From: Deroplatys truncata
Taxonomy: Eukaryota; Arthropoda; Insecta; Mantodea; Mantidae
DNA length: 64,000 nucleotides
Reading direction: 5' to 3'
Assembly: GCA_030765065.1 (NCBI GenBank)
Contig: CM060979.1
Location: 111,464,350 to 111,528,349 of the forward strand
In this document: in pieces, positions 1 to 12,116 of the stretch
Numbering within the stretch: the stretch's first letter is position 1
Layout: every line of letters starts with the position of its first letter
Notes under the pieces: generated by a model
Told to the model about the DNA's origin: nothing
What the model saw: the letters and a program-made list of their open reading frames with translations, nothing else
The model's database searches: none
Made by a program: the position numbers and the translations under genes

Positions 1-3000
1 TCGATTGAAACAATTTTTTTTCGGTAAAACGATTTATGGAACATTTCAATATACCTAAGCTAAATAATCTTTAAAACAGTGAGTTTTTCTCATGGTAATC
101 AAATGAACGCATCTGATCTTGTTAGCACGACAGGATGCGAGGATGAGTTCATAACAATTAGATAGTGTTTGGTTGATTCTGCTGTTTTCATCTCCCCATT
201 ATTTGTAAATGGTCATTTCACACAGCTTACACAATTAGCTTCATCCCTTGAAATTACCAAACAAATGTGGAGATACCTCAACACACATGCATTTAATGCA
301 GAAACACTATGGTAGGGTAGGGATAAAGCTCCTAATGACTCTTTGGGCCTGTGTTCATATTCCAAATTTTCCCTTAGTTCATAGGACGAATATCGAGTTC
401 ATTTGCGCATTGAAATTGAATTAGTCCAAATTAACTATCTATTTAAAGGGTGTTGAAATTACAAAAGGAATTCAAGGTTATATACTTATTTGCGTGGGTG
501 AACAGAATTTCTTCCATAGATGTCCCCTATTAGCTCTCAAGTTGTCTACACATCAGCTTGAGTGTGCTATAAATCTAAGTGAATATTTATATAGGTCCTG
601 CCTGACTCAGAGTACGGGGTCAAAGAATTCGTGTGGGTTCGAGCCCAACTATGTGAATGGGGATTTTTCGTCGACCCATGGGTAGAGCCAATGCCCTCTT
701 AGCAGCGTGAGGATTGGTGGTGTTCTATGGTACATGAAAATAAACATTCCAACAGAGGGACATGTGGTACTGAACCACGCTACAATTCGACAATCGTACG
801 CCTCTGTTGCATACCTATATGTGGGCGTGAGGTCGACAATCGGTTTGGTAGACCTTGGCCCATCATGGGCTGTCGTGTCATAGAATCTGGAAAGTTAATT
901 AAGGAAACCCTATCATTAAATTGGTTTTTTATATTTTCAGATATTCAGATGTTATTAGCACAGCATATTACGTAACTGCTATAGCAGTGTTACTGTTCAC
1001 GCAAACACACCCAAATATAAACAGTGGCACTCTTGCCGTAGTGTATTATTTTGAAACATCTATCATACTATCCATACTTGTTTTCATCACCTTCCTAGGA
1101 TAAAAGCGAAATACCTAGTAGGTGCTACCAGCTTATATATTACATGTAGGTATACCAAATATTAAGCACATAGAATCAACGTGGTAATATAAAAAGAAAG
1201 AAAACTGTAAGGCACATTTGTGTACTTTGCTACTATTTGCTTTGTCCTGTCTCTGGGTGGGAGGGCGTGGAGAGGTACTCTGACGTAACTTACCCCTCTA
1301 TCGGAGCAGTGGCGTAATGCTGAATCTTAGTTTCGAAAAACTGGAAATGTCTCTAATTCTTATCAACTTTAAGAAATAAATATAATATCGCTTATAAAGT
1401 CATTGTCGTCGTTTCTAATGGTCCTGACGTGGCATGTGACACCCGGATCAGATTGATGGTTTTAAGTGCAGTAGATTTACTAGCATTAAAAGAACTCCTT
1501 CAGGACGAAATTCCGGCACACCGGCGGCGCTGATATGATCCTGGCAATTCAAGCGTCGTTAACAATTTTTTTTTTTTTTTTTTTATTTTTGGGGTATGCC
1601 TCATTCCATCATGCGATCATTGGAACTATTTCTGAGATGGAGGCACCCAGCCGGGGATTACTATCGTCGCTTATAAAGTTGCAGCAAAAATAAACAAAGA
1701 ATACTCAATATTTACGGTACTTACACACAGTACATTGCAGCATCTTGTATGCTATAACATATGAAAGAGCCATTCTTCACTAATGTCCGAACAACTCTTG
1801 TGGAATGCGTCTCCTAAATACCTGAAAATTTCTAAAAATATGCCTAAATCATGATGGGGACCTCGTGTAGTTTGTGATGTGTTTGAAAACCGGTACCTTG
1901 CTCTAACCCCCTTGAGTTAAAGAAAATGTAGAGGTTACGACAATATAGAATATCCCTCTCCGTCACAGTATAACGGCGTGCTTGTCACAAAATATGCAAC
2001 TTGAATCTGTATGAGTTTCAGTTCTTGGCGAGTTTTATTCAGTCACGAAGAAAGCCCAACAACCAACCACCAGGCAAGTTTCTAATAACGTAGCCGTAAC
2101 GATATCAACGGTGCCCATTTTGTTCACGCCTCATAGCATTACATTATTTGGGACAGATATTGAAACAGTCATGGGGTGGAGACGATAGATATACTCACTG
2201 GCGTGCTTGGATTCGATTCCCCATAAGGACAAGAATTTATCAGCTGGATGAGTTTATCGGGGTCCACTATTTCTCCCTCGTATAGGATGGACTTGCATTT
2301 ACTAGAAGAAAGGACTCTGTAAGTGTGTCATGTTAGCAGGAAAGCTGTGTTCATTTTGGAAGTTTAACTTTTGTAGTGAGGTGGACGTCTAAAGCTTCAT
2401 TCGTCGAGGACACAATATTTCATCCTCGAAATCGTGAGAAGTATACAGAACTTGGAAGTCGCGAATCCGAAGACAGTCACGGTAAAGGAACAGTTCTCGC
2501 GGCGTGACAAAAATGCCTGGTTCGATTCCAGGTCGTGACTGGCTACGTTTTTCCCGTGGTCTCTACATTAGGGTTTTTGTGAAGAAGCGTCTGGTGTGAG
2601 AACCGGAGAAAGTTTGCAGAATCGCTTAGAGCCAGAGTGAGAAGGAATTGTTTGGGCCCAGCACGAAGGGTGGATGCGCATGCGGCTGTGGAATGCCACC
2701 ACGACAGAGAGCGACAAAGTGCGGGCTGTGAGGGGCAAAGGGTAGGTCTTCCCGTTTGAACATGAACAGATGAAGAATCTCGCATGGGGCGAGTTCCTTC
2801 TAAAGCGCAAAGTCGGTCGGATGTGCAAATCGCTTTAGCAAAAGTAAAAACATCGAAGCAATTGACGTTAAGGAGTTGTAAATAACAGAGAAAGACAGTT
2901 AACCTTCACAGAAATTAGACTCTGGAGGATTACTTTCCTAAAGATTTTGATGTACAACACGACTTTCTCTACTTATTGTGTATTTCGTAACTATTCTGCT

Positions 3001-3390
3001 AATTGTTAGTTTAACATTTTATTTTTCTTTCTACTTCCTTTTAATCATGATTCGTATTCCCTGGAAATGCTTTCAGTAACTTCTTTTTAATTTTTACGTT
3101 TGTATAGGTAGCCGTCTTAACTTTTGTAGTCATATCGGAGTCTTTGACTTGAGAAACAACTGATTGTCTCTGAGTTCTAAGTTTTAACATTCCACTTGTT
3201 ATATATCACAAATTATTATAAAAATAGAAGAAATTAAGTCGAGGAATGTAACTCTTGTAAAGAGATCGTTCACTTAGCACTTTAGAGCGTAATACAAAAT
3301 ATACCTATTGAATGTTTCAAAAGAACAGGGAATATTACATTTCTTTTATTTCTTTGCAATTTTAGAAAATTCTATGAGTACCTATGGGAA
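1..3390. other. AT-rich stretch left of the first visible exon
   Basis: No coding exon could be supported. tRNA-like B-box sequences (GGTTCGAGCCC near 640, GGATTCGATTCC near 2210, GGTTCGATTCC near 2520) suggest decayed SINEs. A poly(T) run lies at 1567-1584. The region may be intron of the same Psc gene or intergenic DNA. Confidence 0.4.
2495..2565 (+). repeat. tRNA-like fragment, probable decayed SINE head
   Basis: GTGACAAAAATGCCTGGTTC followed by GATTCCAGGTCGTGACTGG has a perfect B-box and a T-arm-like 5-bp pairing (CCTGG/CCAGG), but no full cloverleaf. It is probably the head of an old tRNA-derived SINE. Confidence 0.35.
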
Positions 3391-3542
3391 GTCCCGTGTC
3401 GTAATTTCACGGCACGTAAAAGAACCTCAAGCCTGATAAAGAGGTCTCTGAGCAAAATTTCCTATCTTTCACGCCCAATATAGAATGGGACGCTAAGAAC
3501 CATAGCAGCTAAAGAGCGTCCATAAATTTAAAAAAAAAAAAA
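3391..3542 (+). mobile_element. SINE family S1, 5'-truncated
   Basis: Contains the S1 body (GTCCCGTGTCGTAA, ACGTAAAAGAACCTCAAGCC, TGATAAAGAGG, TTTCACGCCCAATATAGAA, GGGACGCTAAGAACC) and ends in an A-rich tail after GAGCGTCCATAAAT. The tRNA head is missing. Confidence 0.75.
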
Positions 3543-3579
3543 AAAGGTATGCATTTTAATGAAACACGTTTTAAGCCTT

Positions 3580-3582
<3 letters not shown>

Positions 3583-3614
<32 letters not shown>

Positions 3615-3640
3615 AAGAAAGAGAAAGAAAGAAAGGAGAA
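3583..3640 (+). repeat. (GA)n / (GAAA)n simple repeat
   Basis: An uninterrupted GA dinucleotide run passes into GAAA-type repeats. It lies directly downstream of an S1 copy. Confidence 0.9.
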
Positions 3641-4885
3641 GAAAAACAAAGAATGTTTCTTTCTGTCAACGGTGTTTCGGAGTGAAGGGAATTTCATAAA
3701 AGGTTTCGCCTTGCATTCTGTATCTGGTGACTTAATTATGAAATTTGGTATTTATCTATCTTTTTCAGTCAATTGTATTGTCCACAGACAGAGAGATTCA
3801 GACGTATACACGGACATTCACCATCAAGAGAAGAAGGCCACATAAAGTGCGATATTTGGAAAAGCATTATTGGGAGTGACATGAGCTGCTACTTCTCAAC
3901 CAAGAGCTCCTGAATTGATCCCCAATGACGATTAATATACCCCATAAAAGTTCTCATAGCAGGTGAAAAATCCCATGCTGCTACTGGGACTCGAAGCCAG
4001 GTACCATCGCAGAGTAGATAGCAATGCAACTGCAACCTTGAGGATTTTCAGTTTTTATCAGCTATAACCACATAATATTTTATACAGAGCGTGTTTCATT
4101 TCATCGCTTTTCCTTATTCACTTTGTTAAAGGAGTTAATGCATGTTGCAGAAAAGTGGTACATGATAAAGAAAAACTGAGGTCGGTTTTGGATTCAATCC
4201 TCCAGAAAACCGTTAATGGCGCACATTTTGAAAAAAAGAAGTTTTATGGCCCTTAATTATACTGGGTTCTGGGTTATTAACGCGTAACTTCTCAAAATGT
4301 ATATATTGCATGAAAGTTCTCTAAAGCGAAGGAAGTAAGGGACGTGACAGGTGATAGGAGAGGTAGGAACAGATGGAAAAGATAGCGCAGAAGTTGTATA
4401 ACAAAGAACACACGATAAGCTAGGGGGTTGATGAGAAGAAAATGTCTGCTGGGCCTAAGAGAACGAAGAAATCGGAGGAAAAAACAAAACAAAAAGATTA
4501 GAAGAAGAGAGAATGAAAGAGAAGGTGCTAAAGATAGAGAGAAAGACTGATCTAATGAAAAGCGAAGTTGGACTCCGGTGGGATGGTCTGGGCCAGACGC
4601 AAGTGATTGATGTTGTAGACTCTTCGGCTGGAAGGTTTTCTACGGAGACACACCACGGATTCCCCTAACAAGGCCATAAAACTTGAAAACTTGCAGGCCA
4701 ACCACGAGTTCCAGAAAGAAAATCACACTTTCCGGCGCCATGTTCACTTTACACTTTATTTACTAAAAGAAAGACAGCTGTAGCAAATAGTATTCTACAC
4801 AGTATGCACAGGAGTTATGAGTATTAGTAACGCCAACTATTTTAACGATGAAACATCCTGAATGTTCTAACAGTTTGAAGTAGAT
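3641..4885. other. Intronic or intergenic DNA without a recognised gene
   Basis: AT-rich sequence. A reverse-strand B-box-like motif (complement of GGGACTCGAAGCC, near 3990) hints at another tRNA-derived fragment. A purine-rich stretch covers 4320-4570. Nothing else is supported. Confidence 0.4.
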
Positions 4886-5900
4886 ATGTGCCCCACGTAT
4901 GGCTGCCAACTTGAGAAGGTGTTTTTTTACGTAATTTATTTACGTAATTTTATTAGCCTCATGCTTGGGAAGCCAACTTGAGAAGTATTGTTCTTCAACT
5001 GTTGTAGTTTATTGTTGTTGAATTTTTGCACTATGCTTTGGGCGTTAATTTGAAGTTGTTGTTTGTTACGTAATAGTTACTGTTGTTACGTAATATGCTG
5101 CTACGCATGTAAAGCTGATTTTAAGATGTGTTTTTATTGTTACGCTCCGAGTTCTAAAAAAATAATATATTAACTTTCTTATTAAACAGCTTCTATAGAT
5201 AGTATTTAGATTTATGTTTGCCTCGGCTGCGTCAGTCTTGTTTCAAAGTCACGGGTGCGGTGCGACAAGAATGTAGGCTTACACAGATTTTAAGTTTAAA
5301 TTCACTTCTTTTTATTAATTCTTGGCACAAATTAAATAGCACTACACTGATTTTAAGAGCTGTGAGATTCTTTATTACTAGCTCTTAGTTAACGCGTATA
5401 CTTAATTTACGATTCACACGAATACGTAATATTTCTTTAGAGAACACATCTTCCATCCGGTCACTACCAAAGTCTGCAGGCAACTGAACATATTTCAACC
5501 GTCAAAACCCGTAAGCTTCTGTATTTCAAGTCTTCGATTGGCTAATTTTAGTCCAATAGAATACCTGCATTTTACTTAAGCTCTTTTTGGCTGTTGATTT
5601 GCTAATTTTTAAACTGTCATAGTATTTACGTTATCATTGCTCTAATAATGACTAGTAGTATTCAAACTCTCAAACTCATTATTGCCACAAGGTTACCTCA
5701 TTGTTAGCAACATTAAACTTATTATTCTCACAGCTCTTACATTATTAAAGTATGTAATGTATTCACATAACATTATTAAACATGTTTACAATAATATAAG
5801 CATTTGCAATGACTGTTACATACATTTTAAAAAATTATTACATACATCCTGTTTCAAGGCGGGCTGTTATTGAATTTACATATTATATAATACAATTGAA
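4886..5900 (-). mobile_element. Possible LTR-retrotransposon LTR/leader remnant (reverse strand)
   Basis: On the reverse strand, AAGTTGGCAGCCATACGTGG at about 4896-4915 matches the motif repeated at 15281-15430, and two weaker copies lie at about 4968-4985 and 5035-5055. The motif resembles the primer-binding/leader sequence that follows a 5' LTR. The LTR itself, to the right, is not delimited and no gag or pol is visible. Confidence 0.35.
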
Positions 5901-6222
5901 ATTAGTATTAAAATACTGCCTCAAGTTTCATCCTTTTATTTGAAGAAATTTAGTGCCATGGGCAGGATTTAAGAAAGTATCACTAGAAAGAGCGAACAGT
6001 TTGTTTTTTTAGCGCCATTTATGCTGATCCTCCAGGTGGAAGTGGCTGAGACTTGTATATGGAAAAATATGTTTAAACTATTGTTACTGTTGCAAAGGAT
6101 TTGAAAATGTAAAATGGGATATCGACGATACAGAAACGAAAATAAAGTTTGCGGATTTGAGGGGGCTGTTAGTAAAGGAGCTGATGCAACTGGGGCAATC
6201 CAACAGCGTTCACATTTGTAAC

Positions 6223-6282
<60 letters not shown>

Positions 6283-7078
6283 TATTGGAAGTTTAGTTTA
6301 TAAAATGAGTCACTCTATCCAGGAACCTAATATAAAAATAACAACGAAAATCCAAAAAATGAGAGAAAAAAATAGGTAAATACGTTTTGAAATATATTGA
6401 ATCGATATGAAATGATATCTTAAAGTTATGGTAGATACAAGGAGCATTTCTGACCTTTTGTCATCCAATACAGTTCACGAGTTATTAGCGAATCGGTGCT
6501 CTGTTGTATTGACAAATGACTGCACGGAAGGAATACCTACTTTTGAAAGGTTTACTGTAAAGTTTGTTTTTCCCTGCGTCCAACATGACATACCATTCTT
6601 TAGAATCATTTCGTAGAGGATTGTCCTCTACTGAGCTAGCTGTTTGATATGGAACAGATGCCTCTGCAGTCCTTATCGCATCCATAAAATTTGTGTGTTC
6701 AGATTTGAATGCGACCTTTATGTACGAACCGAACCTTTACTCCTGATGATTCACTAATGCAATGGTTTATAATGATCAAATATAAACAGCCATATTCTGA
6801 TTAGTTGTGGATGTAATTAACTTTGGAATAAATAGGAACTTTCGCTGTGTTTCTTTCTTGACTCCTTTTGTGGTGGTTCCATTCCTTTTCTTTCTTTCTT
6901 TTCCCTGTTGAGGCTAATACTCATTCTTACAACTTAAATCGATGGAATGATGTTCTCTGGACCTATTGACCTGAAAGTTGTCTGCGTAATGAAGGCAAGG
7001 AAAAACTCCGGAGAGAGAGAGAGAGAAAATGTTTTCCAAAAAGTTCACTCAAATCGAAATTCAAACTTATGCCGTCCG
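5901..7078. other. Intronic or intergenic DNA with (ATT)n repeat
   Basis: AT-rich DNA with a long (ATT)n run at about 6223-6281. Short open frames here have no recognised domain. Confidence 0.4.
6223..6281 (+). repeat. (ATT)n microsatellite
   Basis: About 19 perfect ATT units. Confidence 0.95.
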
Positions 7079-7094
7079 TTTCTTTTTTGGGGGG

Positions 7095-7290
7095 GGGGGA
7101 CGCTTTTAACTGCTATGGTTCTTGGCGTCCCATTCTATATTGGGCATGAAAGACCGGAAATGTTGCCAGGGACCTCTTTATCAGGCTTGAGGTTCTTTTA
7201 CGTGACGTAAATCTACGACACGGGACCACCAGCTTTACTTCCCTCCCGAAAAAGAATCCTTCGCCCTCCGGATTACGGAAGTGGGTTTCT
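7095..7290 (-). mobile_element. SINE family S1
   Basis: Reverse-strand S1 body with GACGCTTTTAACTGCTATGG, TTTATCAGGCTTGAGGTTC, ATCTACGACACGGGACCACC and CTTTACTTCCC. The tRNA head is decayed after TCGCCCTCCGG. It is preceded by a G run at 7089-7099. Confidence 0.8.
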
Positions 7291-7627
7291 TAGTTCTACA
7301 TGAAATATTGATAATTGTTCTACTTTTAGTACGCCATATTACTTTTTACAATATAACCAAAGAAAGCTAATTTCTATAATCACAGTGGCCTTGAGATTAT
7401 TATCACTTTGCTACCGTTCTACCTTTTGTCTGTACAAAATCGATATTCAACGAAAGTCATGGTATGCTATGTGAAAATATTCTGACTATTGTATCTCTGT
7501 TTTAACACCAAACAAGTCATCACGACCTAGTGCAAGTTTCCCTTGTTTTAAAAACGTAATAGGGTTGCCAGAGCTCTGCTAAGAGTCGATTTCATTGGTG
7601 TTTTTATTTTATTAGAATGCTTCATTT

Positions 7628-8372
7628 TTAATTTCTCTACCACGTACTTAGTAGGTAGAGAAGATACTACATTCCACCCAAAAATTCGATAACGAGATTT
7701 CACGGAAATCCGTCACGTTTTGAAGCCCCCGAATCCAAAAAAGCATTTTTAGAAAAAGATCCTTGTGTGTGCCTGAACAGCATAACTCAAAAACAAATAG
7801 TTGGATAAATACCAAACTTGCTATTTAAGTTCAGTATCTTCCAAAGATGCGACACGAAGATTTTCAAGAAAATCCCCCCACCCTCAACTATTCTTTACAT
7901 GGAACCTTTCTCAAAAATGGCTTTGACGATTTTGATTAAAATACTACATTGAAGATGACCACATGACAATAAAATGTGTATCTTGAATTTCCTGGGTATA
8001 GCCTGTGAAGACCACCTCATTAAAAAGGAATTTTGCATAATCTTGTATAACTGGTAAACGTAAAACAATCTGATGAGAACGTAAAAATTTCTGTGCCATA
8101 AACCATTTCCGAGATATTAATTATTAATGGTTCAATACTTGGTAATTGTTTTAAAGTCCTGTCGATTTTCAGTTGTTTCTCGCGATTGCTTGGAAAGACT
8201 ATGGAATTTTTATGCCATCGTATAAGCGAAATGTGTAATGTAGCTATTACCGAAAAGGTTTACCTCGATTAAAATTAAGTAGGTAGAAAAAATAAACTTT
8301 CGCAAGAGTAGTTGTGTATCGGTAATAAATGATAAGGTAGAGAAAGTTGTGTGAATGTAGCATTTCAGTTTT
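7628..8372 (+). mobile_element. R1 (DINE-1-like) copy, full length
   Basis: Starts TTCTCTACCACGTACTTAGT, whose palindromic half AGGTAGAGAAG follows. It keeps the core blocks CAGCATAACTCAAAAAC and ACCAAACTTGCTATTTAAG and ends with GGTAGAGAAAGT plus a T-rich run. Confidence 0.85.
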
Positions 8373-8985
8373 TTTTTTTAATCTTTACACACTTTGTTTC
8401 AAATGTGATCCAAGGTATTGCTTTTCTTTGTATTCAGCGGGATTGTTACCGATAAATGAATCATTTTGGTGAGCACTGGCGCCTAAAGTTTCACACTAAG
8501 GTACTTTGTATCGTCAAGCTTTACCCCGTTTTCTATATTACTCGAAAAGTTTTTCACTGGTTGCCGTGCGGATCGATGAAGAGCGAGTAGCCTTCACAAA
8601 GCTGTGCTGTCAGACCGGTGTCACAAAGTAAAGTGGCACGTTAGGATTGGCATAACGGGATATGTGTCCCACAGCTACTTAACAATACATGAACTGACGC
8701 CCTGGGTAACACTTCCTCGCTTCGCCGCAGTAAGCGATACCATACCTGCTTGCTTGCTTCTTGTTTTAAACACAAGTCAGACCATGTGTATCTTCATCAA
8801 TGCATCTTACCTGACGTCAACCCATGCATACGATAAAGCCGTAACCAATATGTTACATAATAAATGTTATGTATATTTTTATTTTGTATAAATAGCTGTT
8901 CATCTGAACACCTTTAAGACGTGTATCAACTTACGCATTTTGTAAAAAGACACATCCAGAAAATAATCTCCTCCGTAGTTTATTA

Positions 8986-9031
<46 letters not shown>

Positions 9032-9420
9032 AAAATATTGGTTAACCAATTTCTGATAATAAGCTGGTGGGCATAATTGCATTTTGTATAATATGTAATG
9101 ATTTACATTAGCAATGAAATCCATTACAACATATAGAGGGAATGCAGCAAAACCTTCTTACATAAGGATTGTTATAAGATTTTGGCATAACTATGTATCG
9201 TATCTACCTTTACGCTTCTCCCAACATTTAGAAAAGGTACAAACGATATGCCGCTTATTATGTAAGAAACTATAAACGCAAACTTTCAACAAATCGCTTG
9301 TCATGCCACTACTTTGTTAAGAGGCTATAAGTGCGGACCTGTCTTTGTTACGTGGGATGGGATCCCCAGGAAAGAATGGTAACTTTTATCGCTTTTTTCA
9401 AGCGGAAGTTCCTTTGAACC
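8373..9420. other. Unrecognised intronic or intergenic DNA with (ATT)n
   Basis: Contains an (ATT)n tract at 8983-9027. A 95-codon open frame at 8604-8891 has no recognised domain and is taken as chance. Confidence 0.4.
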
Positions 9421-10243
9421 CTTTTTACTTTCTCTACTACATAGTAAGTAGGGGAAGTATTGTATTCCACCCAAAAATTCGATACCGAAATTTCACCGGA
9501 AATATATGTTTTGAGGCCCCCTGAACCCAAAAAGAGCATTTTTGGAAACATGTTCGTGTGTGTGTGACTGTGAACAGCATAACTCAGAAACGAACAGTCG
9601 GATGAACACCAAACTTGGTATTTAGGTTCAGTATCTTCCAGAGATGCGACACTAAGGTTTTCAAGAAAATCCCCCCACCCCAGATTACCCTTTACATGGA
9701 ACATTTTCCGAAAATTTTAATTTTCTCAAAAATGGCTCTAACGATTTTGAATAAAATACCATAAGTTTAAGACATTTTTGTGGCAAATGAATTGTATATC
9801 TCGAATTTTCTGGGAATGTCTCCAAAAGTATTCTTCATTGTGAACGACTTTTGCATAACTGGTAAACCATAAGAGATAGACAAAAGTTACTACACAAAAA
9901 ATGACATTTACATTTTTGTTGTTGAGTGAACCATTTTCGAGATATTGCTTGTTATTCCCTTAAATTTTCCAATGCTTACACTTTTTCTCAAATGGGAATT
10001 CGTTATTCATTTTTTTTTGTCCTGGACATGCAAAGAGAATGGAATACTCCACATAGCAACCAGCTCTTAAAATATTTGACTATCGCTTAAAGCCTACCAA
10101 TTCACCTTGCATCTACAAGAAAATTAGTAATAAGATTAACATCTCGATATCTCGATTAACATGAAGCAAATGGAGAATAAGAGTTTGTAAAAATAGTTTG
10201 TACAAGAGTAGAAAAAGCCATGTGAGTGTAACACATCAGATTT
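9421..10243 (+). mobile_element. R1 (DINE-1-like) copy, full length
   Basis: Clear 5' end TTTTTACTTTCTCTACTAC, microsatellite core GTGTGTGTGACTGTGAACAG, then ACCAAACTTGGTATTTAGG and CAGTATCTTCCAGAGATGCG. The 3' end CATGTGAGTGTAACACATCA forms the small stem-loop. Very similar to the copy at 59188-60155, suggesting both are relatively young. Confidence 0.9.
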
Positions 10244-10708
10244 TTAAATTTTGCAGCAACTATATAACCAGTTTCGCCTGTGTTCTGTTTTCTTGGTGGC
10301 TAAATCCTAATCATCTGTGTACATTGCTTGAATGGAATATCTTTTTCTCAAACACACGTTTTATTGGAGAAACAACTATTTTATACCATGCAATTCTCAA
10401 CGAAAAGTCAAAGCTTTCTTCACAAGCATGTTCTTTTATGTCTGCAATCCAACATACATACTTTTTTGTGCATTTATTTCAGTTTAACTTACTATGTCAT
10501 TCTATCGCAACGAATTTACAGTGAAGTAACATTTCTGTGTCACGGATTGCTTTAGAGTACAGACTTTGTTAACCCATTTTAGTATTTTAGTAATTAAGGA
10601 ATTGGAATTACGTTTCTTTATAGTTTATGTCCGTCGGAAAGTACAGTGGTTTTGAGTGGTGAAAGAATTAGCGAAGTCGGTTTAATGGTTTCCCCCACGC
10701 GCGCGCGC

Positions 10709-10709
10709 C

Positions 10710-10754
<45 letters not shown>
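10709..10754 (+). repeat. (CA)n microsatellite
   Basis: Long CA run preceded by CGCGCGCGCCCG. It lies just upstream of an S2 SINE. Confidence 0.95.
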
Positions 10755-10757
<3 letters not shown>

Positions 10758-10789
10758 TACACATTTTCTCTCTTTATAATATTACTATA

Positions 10790-11060
10790 GGTCTTTAAGA
10801 TCGAGGTCGTTAAGACATGGACTCGGGAACGGGAAGTCCGCATTTCAAATCCCGGCAGAACCGCCCTCCTTGACTGAGGTTTCTTCCCAGGTTTTCCTCA
10901 GTCCACATGACTAGCAAATGCCAGGGAGGTACCCTAAACGTAGACCTGAAACGTTTTCTTCCCAAAGTTCCTTTCCTAATTATCATTTCATTTCGTGTAT
11001 CATCAGTGTCCACCGCCTGTGGTGCTGATGTAGCACGAACGGTCGTTAAGCACTCAGCCA
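10790..11060 (+). mobile_element. SINE family S2
   Basis: The tRNA-like head has B-box-like ATTTCAAATCCCGGCAG. The body shows GACTGAGGTTTCTTCCCAGG, TTTTCCTCAGTCCAC and CACCGCCTGTGGTGCTGATG, ending ACGGTCGTTAAGCACTCAG. The same body occurs reversed at 19706-19895 and 23146-23375. It abuts the inverted-repeat element on its right. Confidence 0.75.
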
Positions 11061-11061
11061 A

Positions 11062-11597
11062 AAAACTACGAACCGGCTACGCGGTGTTTTTCCTGTCCGC
11101 GACCTCGGCGCTCGTCGTCTGCCGCTATCATAGAAAGGCGCGGATGAAACCTACAACATTTTTAAAACTACTTTTAAAAGCTTTACTTACCAACTTTATG
11201 AAAAGAGATGCTGAAACTGTCCGCCGTCGTTGTCCATACATTTTTGGCACCTCTTTAGGAAACTATCCATCACTCGCCGTAGTTCATGTTGAGAAATTTC
11301 CTGGCGGATATTTTGTTTTAATTCTTCCAGGGTGTGTGGGTTGTCTTGTACACTTTGCTTTAAGTTATCCCAGAGATAGAAATCGCAGAGGGGTTAGGTC
11401 GGAGGAGCGAGGGGGCGACAAATCTCTGCTAATAATTCTGTCCTCAAACACAGTTTCATAAAGTTGTTAAGTAAAGCCTTCAAAAGTAGTTTTAAACATG
11501 TATGGTTTCATCCGCGCCTTTCTATGATTGCGGCAGACGGCAACGAGCGCCGAGGACGCGGACAGGAAAAACACCGCGCAGCCGGTTCGTAGTCTTT
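11062..11597. mobile_element. Deleted Tc1/mariner-superfamily element with ~140-bp inverted arms
   Basis: The left arm (ACTACGAACCGGCTACGCGG, CCTGTCCGCGACCTCGGCGC, AGAAAGGCGCGGATGAAACC, continuing to about 11202) reappears inverted at about 11458-11597. Between the arms lies a reverse-strand transposase remnant. The total of about 540 bp is far below a full element, so it is an internally deleted, non-autonomous copy. Confidence 0.8.
11200..11440 (-). pseudogene. Transposase C-terminal remnant (DDE, mariner/Tc superfamily)
   Basis: The reverse strand reads PLCDFYLWDNLKQSVQDNPH, then TLEELKQNIRQEISQHELRR and VMDSFLKRCQKCMDNDGGQF. This is the tail of transposases with the PRSPDLTPLDFYLWG motif; the third catalytic Asp is kept (PLCDF) but an in-frame stop precedes it. 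The DNA-binding part and the first two catalytic Asp residues are absent. It lies inside the inverted arms of the element. Confidence 0.8.
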
Positions 11598-11794
11598 TGA
11601 GTCTCCCTGTATATATAAGGAATTTTAAAAACAAGAACAAATGAAAGTAATAGGTAATTGGTTAAAGTGTGTTCAAAGTGTTTTTAGCGCTTCGACGTTG
11701 TGTAACGTTATTCAGATAGATTTCGGCAGATAATTATACACCATGGCGGCTGAGCCGAGGTTATTGTTGTATTGTTCCCAGTACAGTGCAAAAT

Positions 11795-12112
11795 TTACTT
11801 TCTCTACCACATACCTAGTAGGTAGAGAAGGTATTGCATTCCATCCAGAAATTCGATACCGAGGTTTCACGGAAATACATGTTTTGAGGCCCCCCGAATA
11901 AAAAAAACATTTTTGGAAACATGTCCGTGTATTTGTGAACAGTATAACTCAAAAACGAAAAGTCAGATAAGTACCAAACTTAGTATTCAAGTTCAGTATC
12001 TTCCAAGGATGTGACACGAAGATTATTAAGAAAACTACCCTTTACATGGAACATTTTTCGAAAATGCCTATTTTCTAAAAAACGGCTTTAACGATTTGAT
12101 TAAAAAATCTGC
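11795..12112 (+). mobile_element. R1 copy, 5' part only
   Basis: Starts ACTTTCTCTACCACATACCT and runs through GAACAGTATAACTCAAAAAC to ACGATTTGATTAAAAAATC, where it stops abruptly against an inverted R1 copy. Confidence 0.85.
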
Positions 12113-12116
12113 CGTA

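Noticed and set aside
595-720. tRNA gene candidate near GGTTCGAGCCC
   Set aside because: Only a B-box is convincing; no acceptor stem or anticodon arm could be built, so a decayed SINE is likelier.
2660-2720. Possible first RING exon (a WNATTTES reading)
   Set aside because: The ATT-like resemblance is superficial; no Cys or His ligands and no suitable splice sites.
9348-9704. 118-codon reverse frame with relatives at 59154-59456, 46205-46414 and 55586-55852
   Set aside because: The similarity is due to the shared R1 DNA repeat; frames are broken differently in each copy and include the microsatellite, so no protein is supported.
10907-11461. 184-codon forward frame
   Set aside because: It runs across the S2 SINE and the fold-back element, and reads antisense to the transposase remnant.
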